Positions 47,285 to 59,500 of a stretch of 64,000 nt of DNA are shown here, in pieces. The DNA is from Scortum barcoo. Lineage: Eukaryota > Chordata > Actinopteri > Centrarchiformes > Terapontidae. Where the stretch lies: the NCBI GenBank assembly GCA_023238725.1, contig CM041548.1, forward strand, positions 16,761,752-16,825,751, in the 5' to 3' direction. The notes under the pieces were generated by a model. It did no database searches and was not told where the DNA came from. It saw only the letters and a program-made list of their open reading frames with translations. The first letter of the stretch is position 1; each line of letters starts with the position of its first letter. The translations under genes were made by a program, and so were the position numbers.

Positions 47285-47430
47285 ATAATTTGAACTTGTG
47301 TTTGCTCTTGAATGTTAGTTCAAGATACATTTTCTTTTTAGCTCTGCTTTTGGTCTCCACCAGTTCCTGAGGGAAATATCTGCTAAATTTTGCACTATGT
47401 TCAGTAGCAACTTGCTAACTTTGACAGTTT
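47285..47430 (-). repeat. Teleost repeat, reverse copy of the 43230 type
   Basis: GCTCTGCTTTTGGTCTCCAC and TGAGGGAAATATCTGC, then ACTATGTTCAGTAGCAACTT, correspond in reverse to the 43230-43420 copy. Confidence 0.6.
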
Positions 47431-48477
47431 TTAGACCTTATTTTGCTGAAAACATCTGCCTGTTGTGGCCAAAAATGATCAGATGATTCAGAGGCGAGAG
47501 TGAATCAAAACAGTAAAACTGTGGGCCTGAAAACCAAAACGTTGAGCTGAAAGATGGGTTAGAAAAAATGCTCCACAGACTTGAGGTGACCAGCAGCCTG
47601 TCGATAATGCGTTGTGAGTTCATCAATACGAGCGACCCCTTTCACATACAAGTAGTCATGCAATCCATCCAATATAAAAAATATTGATTACAGAAGCTTT
47701 GAGGATGAACCCAGCCACCCTGACATCTAATTCTTTCAACTGCTGCCTGAAGCTCGTGCTTTCAAATTAGATCCACTGGTAAATCTAGAGCTTCACCTTG
47801 GCAAATCAATCAATTTTAGAATAAAAAAAAAAAAAAACTGTTTGACTGTATACGTTTTTATGGATTCCTTACAAATTCATGGGATTCAGGGGAGACAACA
47901 AGCTGTGACATCAACAAACAGCAGCACAGTGAGAAGAAAAAAAAAGCCAATATCCTACGCTTTACTGCGTTCAGCCTCCTGTTGTTTCCAACAGTGATAG
48001 AGCGCTGGTACAAGTTTCCATTACTGCTGCAGGGCTGTCTTTCTCTTTTAAATCAATAACAACACATAAATGCAGCCAAACACATACAGCGTGAGTCATG
48101 TGTCCTACATATGGCACAAATTTACCCTCCCCTCTCCGCCGCTGCTGAAAAACTGAATATGTATATTTAGCAACGAATGAAACCAAAATGCAAAACACAC
48201 GATGGCCCTTCGACTGTTTACTGGAAGTGGAGTGGAGAGAGAGCGATGGCGTCCGGGGCCTGGTGGGTGGACGGAAAGATCAACATCTTGAGGATATTTG
48301 GACGGGAAGTCTTTTGGTGTGTCGCTGCGATGAAAAGCGCTCGGATGAGAAAACAGCAGCTTCTCGTTGAGGGGAGAGTGTGCGTATTGTAAACTGGACG
48401 TGTAAACGGCCTCCCACACAAACAGGAAACAGCACACGGATGCGCAGCTTTAATGGCAGGCACACAAACGCGTCCAG

Positions 48478-48480
<3 letters not shown>

Positions 48481-48555
<75 letters not shown>
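48481..48555. repeat. (CA)37 perfect microsatellite
   Basis: This is the longest microsatellite in the window: 75 bp of CA without interruption, and TG on the ext1 sense strand. It lies in ext1 intron 7, about 2 kb from the exon 8 acceptor. It is likely to be highly polymorphic. Confidence 0.97.
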
Positions 48556-48558
<3 letters not shown>

Positions 48559-51500
48559 CAGCCTCGAAAGCCTGTTATTCAGTTATATTCAGCAAAGCTC
48601 TGAAGGTCAGGCAAGAATACTTTTAAAACACCACCTGCACGAAGAAGCCATTTCATTTAAATATAAGAATAGTCAATGTTGACCTCTTTTCTCTGCAAAC
48701 ATCTGCCATTGTTCATCTGCTGCGCTCCAGCACTGACCTCACTCTCGACAGGTCTTCATCACTCCCGCGGCCGAGGGAAGTGCAAGAATACTCTCAAGCT
48801 GTGTAAAGCCCATTATCTGTAACTAACGATTACTCTCGCAATCAAACGACCTTTTTGCGCGCAGACCGACAGATGAAAACTCGAGATTCACAAAGTATGG
48901 AATCAAAAAGGAATGTCAAGAAAACAACATCAACAATGTGTTTACTGACGTCATATTTCTGTGTTTTAGTTTACTTTAGTGTTTGTGATTTGGTTGTCGC
49001 AGACTGTTACAGAACAAAGATGCTGTTGTTTGCAGTTACTATGAATTTGAAGGCTGATGAGAAGAACTGGAGCAGCATGCAGGAATTCAATGCTTTCTAT
49101 TGTAATGACTCCTGTCCATCCAGGTGTTCCTGCTGGAGTTTGACATTTCTGTCTGATAAATGAGTCATTTTCCGTTGTTTCTGTCTTATCTGCTCTGCGT
49201 GACTGAAGTTTTACAATATTTTGTGCATGCTTGCTTGTTGGCGTCGATTGACGTAGATTGACAAACAAAATTAAACCATCTTGATCGTGATATTATTTAT
49301 ATCGATAGCTGTAATTCAACATTTCTTGCTCAGTATGGACAGATCTATCAACAACAACGACAACAACCAGTCAGTCTTCAATACAAGCACTGTTTAAGCT
49401 ACCGGTGAGAAAGTGGACATGGAAATGGATGTTCTCTGGAAAATAGAGGGAGAAAAATGAGCAGAGCTGAGGGGTATGAAAGCGACGGTGAAAGTGAACC
49501 CACGTTATGCTCCAAACCTGATGAAATTGTTGACAAAAAAGGTAACAACATCAGTTATATGGAAGTGGTTTGGATATCTCAAAAGCAACGAAGCACAGAT
49601 AAAGACAGGATTTCTTTGGTCGATTTTCACACTGCTACACATGTTCGCTTAACTTAAACATGATCAGACTGAGCCCACAGGAGAAACATGGCTCACTTTG
49701 GTGATAAAGCCTAAAGAAAAAAGCCAGATAAAACATATATAGAGTTCTTAAATGGGACCATTGGATTTCCAGAGCTCAGTTTTACGTGTGCATCTCCCCG
49801 TTTCCTGCTGCCACCACGTCACACAGCTGAGCCTCGACAGAGCTGACATCAGCGGTCGATCCGGTCACGAGCCACCTTCGCCTTTCTCTCTCAACGGCAG
49901 CTCAAAGTTTTGACATGACAGTCATTCATAATCAAACAGGGCCAGAGGAGGCGAGGTGTGTGAGTGACGGTCGTATTTACAGACGAAAGAAAATGAAAGG
50001 GAGAAAATGAGAGTTGAGAGGAAAGACGGGAGGCGGCACCTCCCTCTCATTTCTAGTGTCATCATTACTGCTGTAATTTCCTCCGGGCATAACGAGAGAA
50101 ACAAAACAATCCCATCTCTCTGCTACGTGCCCCCCCCCACATACTTGTTTTTCAGCAAAACATGTCAGAGAAAAATACCAGCAAAGGAGAGCTGGAGAGA
50201 GAGAACAAGGGTGGGGGAGTGTGAGGGCGAGACAAACAGCAAAAAAAACAAAAAAGACGGAAAAAAGACAAAGAGAGAAAGAGGCTGGTGTTTCCAACCC
50301 CCAGATGGTTTGTAATGTTAGAAGTGCGACATATTAGCCTGGGGCTTCCTGGTGCTCTCCAGGAATGTGAGCTCTTACTGCAGGAATCTGCCTCCAGCAC
50401 TTCACCTCCTCTCTAAAGGACAGCAGCAGAGGAGAGACGAGGACCACCGGTGTGTGTAAACCATATTAAGCGCTGCTGGGATTCTCGCACGCTTTGAATC
50501 AACAGTCAGAAACCAGCTTTTCTAGCCGCCGCGCCAAAAAATGAGATGGAGAGGATGACGGAGGGGGATGTTGAAGGATAAGACTGGTGTTACTCTGTCT
50601 TCTTCTTATTGTCGACAAATCCTGTGAAAAGACCAAAACTAACAACGCAACTACGTCTGTGTGTTTCACCCCCCAGTTCGTTCATTCATCCTGAAGATGT
50701 AAATCTCTAATAAAACAGCTCACAAATGCATCACATCAGGAGTGAAAGGCGCATCTGTTGGGGACTATTTTCAGGTGCGGATTAATATACATTTGACGTG
50801 TTGGTGAGAATCTGTGGCAGCGAGGACGCAGGATTCACTTAAACTACAGCACACTACAGTTTCAACACACGTCTTACCCTCAGTTTGTTCGGTCGAAAAC
50901 TGAGTGTTGTGTATCTTATTTTTTTTTCTTACTATTCAGAAACTTGCACGGATCACCTTCCTCTGTTTGCACACACACCAAACAGCGACCCACAGCCTCA
51001 CACCCAGAAACAAACCGGTGTGTGCAGACGAATATGAAGCTTGTTCAGCTAGCCGGCGAGCTTCTCCAGAAATGAAGTTTACGTGGAGAGCTTGATGAGA
51101 CTTTTGCTCTCCAGTATATCTATTTAACGGAGTAATGCAGTTAGCATGACCCATAGTTACACAATAATTGGAATAAGATCTAGCTTGAAAAATATTTGAG
51201 CTTTTCTTTTATCAAGAAGACACATCATTAAGACGACGATGTATGAAGTGAAAGACGAATAAGTGAGGGAGTGAAGGACAGTCAGGGCCGTTGCCACCAT
51301 TGAGAGAGTATTTCTTTCCTGGGAATTTGGGGGGCGTCTGTTGGGAAGTTTTCATCTTACAATTAAAAACATACAGATGGTGGATTTCTTTTGTAGGCTA
51401 ACTGTGGTATTTTTAGACTGAATTTTTTAAAATTGGACTCCTTTTAGGTCAACAATAAATAAATAAATTCTTAAAGGATTTAGCTATTTTTATTCCTGGC

Positions 51501-52003
51501 AGTGCGGAGGCTTTGAATCGCAATTTAGGCCTTAATGTTTAGAAATAAAATTAGCTGGAAATAAAATTAGCTGAAAATAAAACATGAGACATCTAAATCA
51601 TTTAAAAAAACAGGGGTAAGGGGACGCATCACACCTCAGAATTTCGAAACTTTTGGCGACGATCCCGAGGAGAGTACACCAAAAAAAAAGGAAATAAAAA
51701 GGAGGAAGGAGAGGACGATGCAACGATAGAGAGCAGCGAAAAGAAGATGAGAGGAAAGAGATGATGAAGGGTGTGGAAAGAAAAAAAAAGAGGAGATCTG
51801 TGAGTGAGGAAGGGGATGAAAGAGAGAGAAGATAAGCAAGAAAGTGGCAGGAAAAAAGGCAAAAGGGATAAAAAAAAAAACCTTCCCTTCTCTCTCTTTT
51901 CTCTCTCTCTCTCTTCCTCTGTGGGGTGGAGGAACACAGCTTGGCTCGCATACACGGTAAACACAGAATCCGCCACAACCACAACAAACCACAGGCTGCC
52001 TGG

Positions 52004-52027
52004 CACACACACACACACACACACACA
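52004..52027. repeat. (CA)n microsatellite
   Basis: A run of about 12 CA units in ext1 intron 7. Confidence 0.9.
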
Positions 52028-52756
52028 ACAGTGCGCTAAGCCTGCTCTTCACGGACACACAGCTACACACAGAGGCCTCCCGCTGTGATTGACAGCTTGG
52101 GAGAAACCACTCAGAGCCACGGGGAGAGGTAAACCATAAACCCAGTCTGCCGCCGGGTGACTGACACGGATGCGAAAACCACTTCCTCTGATTGGCAGGC
52201 GAAGTTGAGCCCTCACAAGAGCGTCGGATGAGTCTGACGCCTCAGAATACAGATGAGCAGCCGGATCCTGTTTCCCTTTATCGCCTCCAAAAAAAAAACC
52301 AACAACAACAACCCAAAACGTGAGATGTGAAATTGTAGCTCGTATCGGCGTTCAGAGGCAGATAATCACCCCCCCTCTGTGACCTTTGACTTTGACACGG
52401 AGAGGGTCAAGATAAACAGCAGCCACTTCAACAGAGCTTTCGGTGTGAAAGCCTAATAAGGCTGTCATAAGAAATGCCACAGAGGTGAGCTCATGGCTCT
52501 GCGTTGTGTCTCGCTTTAAGAAACACTCATGACAGTGTCAGTCACAAGAAGAGAGGGAGAAAAAAAAACAAAAAAAACAAGACATCTCTGAAGTGACATG
52601 CTGAGAAAATTGACGCCCACACGTAAAACAGTATTTTTTATGGACATTTTATTTTATTTTTTTAAAGCTCTGAGTCATATCTAAGCCTTTTTTTCCCCCC
52701 GCTGCGTACTTGAACATGCTTTCTGGAAAAAGATTAGTGAAGGACGTAATAATAAC

Positions 52757-53088
52757 GTAGAGCTGAAAGGACCGCTGTAGTCAATTCGTCAATAAGTCAA
52801 TCAACACAAAAATAATCACTAACTATTATGATGATCAGAAAAACTCTTTTTGGTTTTCGACTTCTCATATTAGAGAATTTGGTGCTTTTCTCTCTTTTAT
52901 ATTATAGTAAAGTGAATATCTTTGGGTTTTTGATTCTTCCTCAAGCAAGTAATTTAGTAATAAAGTAATTTAAAGACGTCACCTCAGACATTTGATAGAG
53001 ATTCGTCCCTTTTCTTGTATCTTAAGGACCGAAATATTCTAATAATAATCAGCACATAATGAACATAATCTTTATTTGCATCCCTAAA
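52757..53088 (+). mobile_element. hAT-like MITE family, copy F
   Basis: The copy begins GAGCTGAAAGGACCGCTGTA and includes GTCAATAAGTCAATCAACAC, then GAGAATTTGGTGCTTTTCTC, and ends AATCTTTATTTGCATCCCTA. The ends form the family's short inverted termini (AGxGCTG / GCATCCCT) with mismatches. It lies in ext1 intron 7. Confidence 0.65.
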
Positions 53089-53654
53089 AACACAATTAAA
53101 TAAAGACTTTAGAAATTATGAGTTTTATGAGTTCATGACTTATTAGACGCATTAAGAAAAATCAAACCCGAAACATAATTAAAATCAATGCTGCCGCTTG
53201 TTTTCTGGGCATTTATTCATTGTGTGTATTTACAGCGTATACTGCAACTCAGCTGTAACTTATTTCTCCAGAGAGATTCTGTCACTGTCTTTGGTTAATT
53301 AGATATTTAGCTGCGATTAAAGTTAGGAATAAACAGCAATAAATACATTAAGAATAAATAAACGCTGCTGTGAGCGTGCACTTTATAACAATATGCATTA
53401 GCCTCTCAGCCCTGCTTCTTTTTTTTTTTGTATATTATTCCAATTACTGAGCTTTAATTAAAACCACACAAACTGTCCTTTTAATGGTGTCAACGCGGCA
53501 CAAATCGAAACTCATTAACTCCCACAGAAACTCTCACGCGGAGTAAAATGCGCCAAGATACAGTAGCTCTACAGTTTGAGGAGGTGCAAAAGACGAAGCA
53601 CCTGATTAGAAATGATAGCGATCACATCCTCTGAGGTAAGTGAGAGAGGAGGCG

Positions 53655-53674
53655 GTGTGTGTGTGTGTGTGTGT
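53655..53674. repeat. (GT)10 microsatellite beside the exon 7 donor
   Basis: On the ext1 strand this is (AC)10 at intron positions +15 to +34, right after the GC donor of exon 7. CA-rich intronic elements close to donors are known binding sites of hnRNP L. Confidence 0.9.
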
Positions 53675-53688
53675 TTGTTCAGACTTGC

Positions 53689-53784
53689 CTTATTCTCTCC
53701 CTCGATGACGATGACGGGCACTGAGGTGGCGGGCCAGCGGTGCTTGGCGGGGAGAGGCTTGTCGCAGTTCCACAGGACAATGAT
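53689..53784 (-). CDS. ext1: ext1 exon 7 (GT64 domain, GC donor)
   Basis: This 96-bp exon (32 codons, phase 0) encodes IIVLWNCDKPLPAKHRWPAT and SVPVIVIEGENK, the first strand and helix of the GT64 Rossmann-like fold; LWNCDKP is conserved. The length equals the human exon. The acceptor TCTTCCTTTTAG is normal. The donor is AAG|GCAAGT: a GC donor with otherwise perfect pairing to U1, the usual form of the rare GC-AG class. No in-frame GT nearby would give the conserved exon length. Confidence 0.96.
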
Positions 53785-56199
53785 CTAAAAGGAAGAAGAA
53801 AGATTTGATTACCTGCGCCAAATAACTGCGTATATCTCATTTGATTTCCTCTAAACAAAAACAACTCCGAGACTGCTGCTGAATCAGCCCGTTGAACCTG
53901 TGACATTTATGTGACCTGCGGCCAGAAAATGCCACCTTATTACAGCCTGATTCAATTTTAAAAAGCCAGAAGGGCAGCTGGGGTGATAAAACATCTCCAA
54001 TTATGGTTCAAGAGCGGTTCGTGCAGTTTGGTCCACAACCACATCACACTGTCGGGTTCAATTTCTGACTACGCCGTATTGCTGGGCACATTTATCGGCC
54101 CGCACGATGTCACGCTCTACCTCCAACATACAGATGATGTTTTACATGACGGACTCATGTTCCGGAGCCGCCGTCGCGTCGAGTTTTATACGACTTACGC
54201 TGCCGTTAAAGCACCGCGCGAGCTCGGCCAAAATGGAAAGGTCACATGAAGTTCACCTCCCCCATTCGCTGTGCCCGGGCGGCAGGCCTCGTTAATGTTT
54301 GATGAGGAACACACGCATTTACACACGCATGACATGACTCCCGACTGCCCTCACACACACATTTACACGGTTACATCCTCGTATATCTCAGCCTGTTCTT
54401 CATGCATGTTAAAGTTGGTGGCCACTGTCCAGTCAGAGCTGTGCAGCCTTTAACGAGACGCAGCAGCTCTGTCAAACTTTGGTTTGTCCACATGTTGAAG
54501 TGGTGTGTTTGGGGCTGCAGGAAGAGCAATAATCATTTTACAGAAACACAAAAAAGTGTCAGGAATGGACAGTTTGTTTAGCGACTACAACATATTGAAG
54601 ACTGTTAGCATGTGTGGCAAACTACCTTACTGCTTACATAAGAGTGTTACTTTCATTAGCTAACTACATTAGTTGGTTACAGTTACACATAATGTGAACA
54701 AAAACAAAAGGTCCAGTCACAACTAAACCCATCCTGGGCACTGTCAGAGTTTAAGCTAATGTGAGCAGGTCCTTTAGATTTTGGGATAACTTCTTTAGCA
54801 ATCTAAGCAAACGTTATCTGAGATGTAAACCCACAAAACCTTGGCCTTGTGATCTAAAAGTTATACTTATAATAAGTTTTAAAAAGATTTTCGTCGTCTT
54901 TTGCGACACCGATGGCAAAATCAGTAATTGCAGGTGTGTTTTTGGACCTCGCTGCAGTTTCAAGTTTAGCGTCTGTTGTCGTCAACTTTTTCTTTGTTTG
55001 GCCACAGTACAATGCACGCGTTTCCACACAAAGCTAGAAGAGACAAAACAAAACAAAACAAACAAACAAACAAAAAAAAACCAAAACAGCATGTTGCTAG
55101 GAGCAGCAGTCTGTTGTGTTAAAAGATGAACATTGTGTTGCTTGTTATCTTTCCAGGAAAGTTGCCACCGACAACCTGGTTGTGATACTGCGAATGCTGC
55201 AGCCTGTCATCAGTGGGCGAGTCAGTCACCTTTGTGTTGCCTCATTCAGCGATAGATATTGACATAACAGACAATTATTTAAATGAAAAACTAGGATGAT
55301 GTCGCTGTATCACAATATAGAAACACCGCTGTATCTTATTTTCCATGTATTTTTGATGTAATTTTGCCTGAAAAATGAAAATTCAGTTCAGCACAATATC
55401 TGGTATGTAACCATCAAGTGCTCATTCAAGAGCCCTTAGATTCTCCTGTTAAATGCATCCAGTAAAAACATTAAAAAGTCATCTGGAATCTGTGTTCAAC
55501 CAATTCATGGGTCTTACCTCAGCTTAATTAGCCTGCTAATCTGTAACAGGTTTTCCAGGGTCAACTGGAGCCGCCCACACAATGAGTGTGTCCCAATTCA
55601 ATATTGTGTAATACTGTTCAGTGTATATTGTATGCTAATATAGACAGTTGACTGTTTGAGGAGTTCCTGCAGCTCAAACCAACAGGAAACAACGTGAAGT
55701 TGAATTGTAAATCAAACTTGAAAACTTTACAAATAGCTGGTAAAAAATGTATTAAAGATTTATTAGTTTGCTGTTTTCTGAGTTTTGCCTGGAGCTGTTG
55801 CACCACCATCTGCCACGCTTTCACTTCCAGTTCCTCCATTTCTGTTGTGCACAGCATTGTGGGACAGTCATGTCCATCAAAACCACAGAACTTTCAGTAT
55901 GTGTGCAGGCATTTTTCAGGAGACTAAATTTTCTTATGTATTTTCAGGAAAAACATGAACACTTAGAGTATAATTTTAGAAATTATAGGTTTGCCTGAAC
56001 TTGTGGGGAACTAATACCCAATTAGTGATCAGGAGAGCGATGTGAACACATCCTCAGCAGTGTTCGGTTGCTGAGCGTCGGCTAACGTCTGCCCTGCTGA
56101 AATGTCCTTGAACAAGTCAGTAAATTAATCCATCGCAGTTCCACCGTGCAGAGCTACAGCAGACACTGTGCTCAGACGTCCCTGATGCAGGCGAACCAC

Positions 56200-56232
56200 A
56201 AGAATTTCCCTGCAGGGATCAATAAAGTTTCA
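56200..56232 (+). repeat. LINE-type 3' tail fragment
   Basis: AGAATTTCCCTGCAGGGATC followed by AATAAAGTTT resembles the conserved 3' terminus of fish CR1/L2-type LINEs (AATTTCCCxxxGGGATxAATAAAGT). A stretch about 100 bp earlier (CTGCTGAAATGTCCTTGAAC) may belong to the same insertion. Confidence 0.6.
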
Positions 56233-56784
56233 CATTATTCTGACATTAACTACGTCACACACAGCAGCGGATCCCCTCGGGGGACTCTGCACCCTGACTG
56301 GACCTGCCAAATAATGAGCTGGGTGTCATTTGGATGTCTGTGTTAAGGTGCTGCCTTGCGACTACAGCAGCTGTGTCTTAGTGCAGTGAAAAAAAAAAAG
56401 AGAGAGAGACAGAGAGAAAAGATGACATGCAGCTGTTTGATGAATGGCTAAATTATCTCATCATTATAAGCAAATACAGATAAAAGACAAAAACAGCATC
56501 ATTCATGAGGCTGAATCTGGGCAAGACACTGTTTGTCATTGTAAGATAACAACAGGTATACGGTCTCTGCACATACACACAGCTGAGAAACGTGTTAATC
56601 CACTCTTACAGGGCTCTATTCCTGTTTGATTAGAAAGACAGATGGTGTCTCCGTCAGCCCACCGGCCCTCTCAGGGTGCTGATGGTGGCACTGTGTACGT
56701 ATGCCTGCATGTGCGCAGGGCTGCAGGAAAACGGGAAAGAAAACTGTTGTTGTATCCACAGCACGGGCGGGAGAAACGCTTTGG

Positions 56785-56790
<6 letters not shown>

Positions 56791-56823
<33 letters not shown>
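56791..56823. repeat. (CA)n microsatellite
   Basis: About 16 CA units in ext1 intron 6. Confidence 0.95.
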
Positions 56824-56825
<2 letters not shown>

Positions 56826-57429
56826 AGCAGGAGGCCTCTGTGTCAGAATGCAAGAAGCTTTCTGGTGTCCAATTTAGCCTCCTCCACCCTCTCTGTTCTC
56901 TCATTCTCTCCCTTCCATTCATTTATTTATATCCCTTTCCTCATCCCCTTGTAGCCCAGCAGCACCTCCCCCTCCTCGCCTCCTCCCTCCCTCCCTCGCC
57001 TGCTTCTTTTTCTGCACGCCGAGAGTGGAAGAAGAAAACACCCCGGCTGTGTACCTGGCTTTCCACTCTGCATGCGCCGCCCGAGGAACACAAACACAAA
57101 AGCGCCACCGTGAAGATTAAGAAGGAGAGAGCGTTTAGTCATTCAACCTGCTGTAATGAGAGAGTTTTTGATCACGGTCGGCTGAAAGTGCGCCAAAAAC
57201 AGGATGCGGGTTTGGGTTTCTCCACAATCATCCAACCTCAATACTTTTTTTTTTTTTTTTAAATGTGTGCTAACAGCTGCAGTCGATTGCTTGCTCACAT
57301 CTAAACTTATTATTATAAGCTTATTTTTTGATCAGGCAATTGTAAATTTAATTGTACATCTCCACTTACTCACTTACTTGCTGTTTTTTTTTAATAGTAA
57401 AAAAGTCTTCATCAGTAGTTGTCTTGAAA

Positions 57430-57740
57430 TTGTAGATGTTCTCGCAAGGCTGCTGGTTTTTGAGCAACATTTACAAGAGGTACTCCACCGAGTTTACACT
57501 TCAAAATGAGCTCAATGCTGGTGAGAAGTACGGCTCAGCCTGTGAAAACAGTGGTGCATTTGCTCTGGAGGAGCTGGTTATCTTAGTTTGGGTCTGGAGA
57601 GTTTTAACATTTGAGAAATTTGTCTTCTTTTGTCGATAAAGAAAAAGGTTTTGGGGAACATATACATTATTGTCCTGAAAATAAGATACTGAACAAGGAT
57701 TGTTCTGGACTTGACTCAAGGTACTGTATCAGCACTAGTA
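57430..57740 (+). repeat. Teleost repeat (GAGGTACTCCACCGA type)
   Basis: CTGCTGGTTTTTGAGCAACA, then AGAGGTACTCCACCGAGTTT, is the wording of a common fish interspersed repeat. A related start, GGGGTACTCCAATGATTCAG, occurs at 61839. No coding potential. Confidence 0.5.
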
Positions 57741-58024
57741 TCGAATCATTTCAAATAATACACACCAGGCTATACAGAAAGCACACACATGTACCAGCCT
57801 ACCGCCTACGCAAACACACGTTTGTACTGTATATTCCACTGCCCAAACACTCGCACACACAACACACAATCACAGAGCTGCACATCCATGCACGGCACGG
57901 ACACGGAAGCGCATCCCTCCTACACAAAATACAAACTCTAAACTCGCTTACTCATACACTCTGCTGGGCAAACAAACAAACAAAGACGCACACATGCACA
58001 TACACACACACCACCCACCCACCA

Positions 58025-58049
58025 ACACACACACACACACACACACACA
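58025..58049. repeat. (CA)n microsatellite
   Basis: About 12 CA units within a wider CA-rich stretch (57840-58050) in ext1 intron 6. Confidence 0.9.
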
Positions 58050-58395
58050 TAAACCAGCCATTGGGGAGCAAATTCCATTTCATTTCCCGTGCTGGTAAGG
58101 ACCAAGCAGGGGAATCAATACATGCCGTCTCCAGCTGTGCTGAAGGGGGTTTCGCTGCCATGGAGACAGATGTAGCACTGCTACAAACTGCTGCTCTAAT
58201 TCAATCCACCGGAGTTACACACACTCACATATGCACACACACAGGGATGGAAGATGGTTGGAAAATGTGATCGCAAAGCAGCCGTATGAGCCACATAATG
58301 CGGCGCAATCTGGGGGGTCACAAGGTGGGTATCAGTGGAGGATTCTGGGAACGCTGCGGTAAAGACACACACACACGAATGAATAAATGCTTCAC

Positions 58396-58514
58396 CTGTG
58401 CACAGTACTGGGACTTGGCCACGGCCACCAGGAGCTTCAGTATGGGCTGGGACTGCGACACCAGAGGGGAGACGGCGTGGATGACCGCGGTGAACTTGGG
58501 GTACGGTTTAATAC
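58396..58514 (-). CDS. ext1: ext1 exon 6 (GT64 domain start)
   Basis: This 119-bp exon starts with the last two bases of a split Gly codon and encodes IKPYPKFTAVIHAVSPLVSQ, then SQPILKLLVAVAKSQYCAQ. FTAVIHA and the SQPxLKLLxAxAKSQYC stretch mark the beginning of the GT64 domain. The donor is CAG|GTGAAG. The acceptor is TTTCAG, preceded directly by (TG)18 instead of a pyrimidine tract. At 119 bp, skipping this exon would shift the frame. Confidence 0.97.
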
Positions 58515-58517
58515 CTG

Positions 58518-58520
<3 letters not shown>

Positions 58521-58556
<36 letters not shown>
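58521..58556. repeat. (CA)18 microsatellite abutting the exon 6 acceptor
   Basis: On the ext1 strand this is (TG)18 from -42 to -7 relative to exon 6, leaving only TTTCAG as acceptor sequence. Confidence 0.97.
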
Positions 58557-58562
<6 letters not shown>

Positions 58563-59500
58563 CGGTCACTTATTGATGCAGTTTAACAAACCCAGAAAAC
58601 AACACTGGCCTGGAAACACGGCAGGCCGACTGTCAGACATCAGCACGGTTCTTTTGAAGAGAATAAAGCCAGAGGAGAACTGAAGGCTCTCATTCCCAAA
58701 CACACCCCGTCTATTTTCAGTGAAAGATGTTACTTGAAAGGAGTCTGTCAGCGGTTCAAAAAAATATAGACGATTTAATTGTCAGCGTTGTACGTTTTCA
58801 AGCCGGTCCTAAAATATTCAGCAATGTTAATGTGTTTTGAAAACGCCAAATCTCTTGATCACTGAATATTTCATTTTTGGAAACTCTTCGGCTGTATCAG
58901 GAACCCAATGAGCAGACGACTAAGTGCTGATGTGACTTATAATTCAGTCTGACTTGATGTTGAAATAGAGTAATCGAGGCTGAAAATGAGCAGGAAATAA
59001 GATATTGAGCAAGACGGATCATAGAGGACGTTCGACTTTTCCTAATTTAAATCTAATCTAACCCAAAGCAACAAAGCATGGCGCGGAGGAGATCGCATTA
59101 GAGGAGTCTCCTTTCCGCTACCGAGCAACTTTTATGATGAGAAATACACGCGGCCTTAAAACTTGGTAAACTGTCCCCCGCGCTCTGTAATGAAAAAAGT
59201 TAAGAGCGTGCGAGAGTTTTTAAACACCTGGGATGTAAATTTGTAACAAGCTCATAAACAGACTTTCATGAAACGCTGAGCAAAACCTTGAGCAGAATTC
59301 GTGTCGTGCAGCATTTTTTTTATTTTTTATTTTGATGCGCGTGCCGTTTTCCTGCCTTTAGCACACGACGCTCGGTGGCTTTTCATCACATCTTCTATCA
59401 GCACATTACACATCTCCCCAGCTAGATGTTTACAGAGACACACGAGGAAAAGTTTGTGATTTATTCTCATATCTGAAGTCATTTAATTCTCCAAATGATA

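Larger units (their letters stand above)
46522..53688 (-). other. ext1: ext1 intron 7 (7.2 kb, GC-AG)
   Basis: The intron starts with GCAAGT rather than GT and ends TTTCCCCTCTGCAG. An AC repeat sits at intron positions +15 to +34. It also contains a (CA)37 run (48481-48555), repeats at 46975-47220 and 47285-47430, purine-rich DNA at about 51660-51890, a CA repeat at 52004-52027 and a hAT-like MITE (52757-53088). The stretches 48600-50000 and 50300-51600 show nothing identifiable. Confidence 0.9.
53785..58395 (-). other. ext1: ext1 intron 6
   Basis: This 4.6 kb intron has a GTGAAG donor and a TTCCTTTTAG acceptor. It contains a LINE-type tail (56200-56232), CA repeats (56791-56823 and 58025-58049), an A-rich/GAGA stretch near 56390-56420, a pyrimidine-rich block (56870-57010) and a teleost repeat (57430-57740). 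I see nothing identifiable in 53900-56050. Confidence 0.85.

Noticed and set aside
48481..48555. CRISPR array or telomere-like repeat
   Set aside because: It is a plain dinucleotide run without spacers; no CRISPR array or telomeric TTAGGG array is present in the window.
56642..57262. 206-codon open frame on the + strand
   Set aside because: Crosses a CA repeat (THTHTH) and pyrimidine DNA inside ext1 intron 6; no similarity recognised.
57611..58270. 219-codon open frame on the + strand
   Set aside because: Rich in TH repeats from CA-rich DNA and overlaps a common fish repeat; not a gene.
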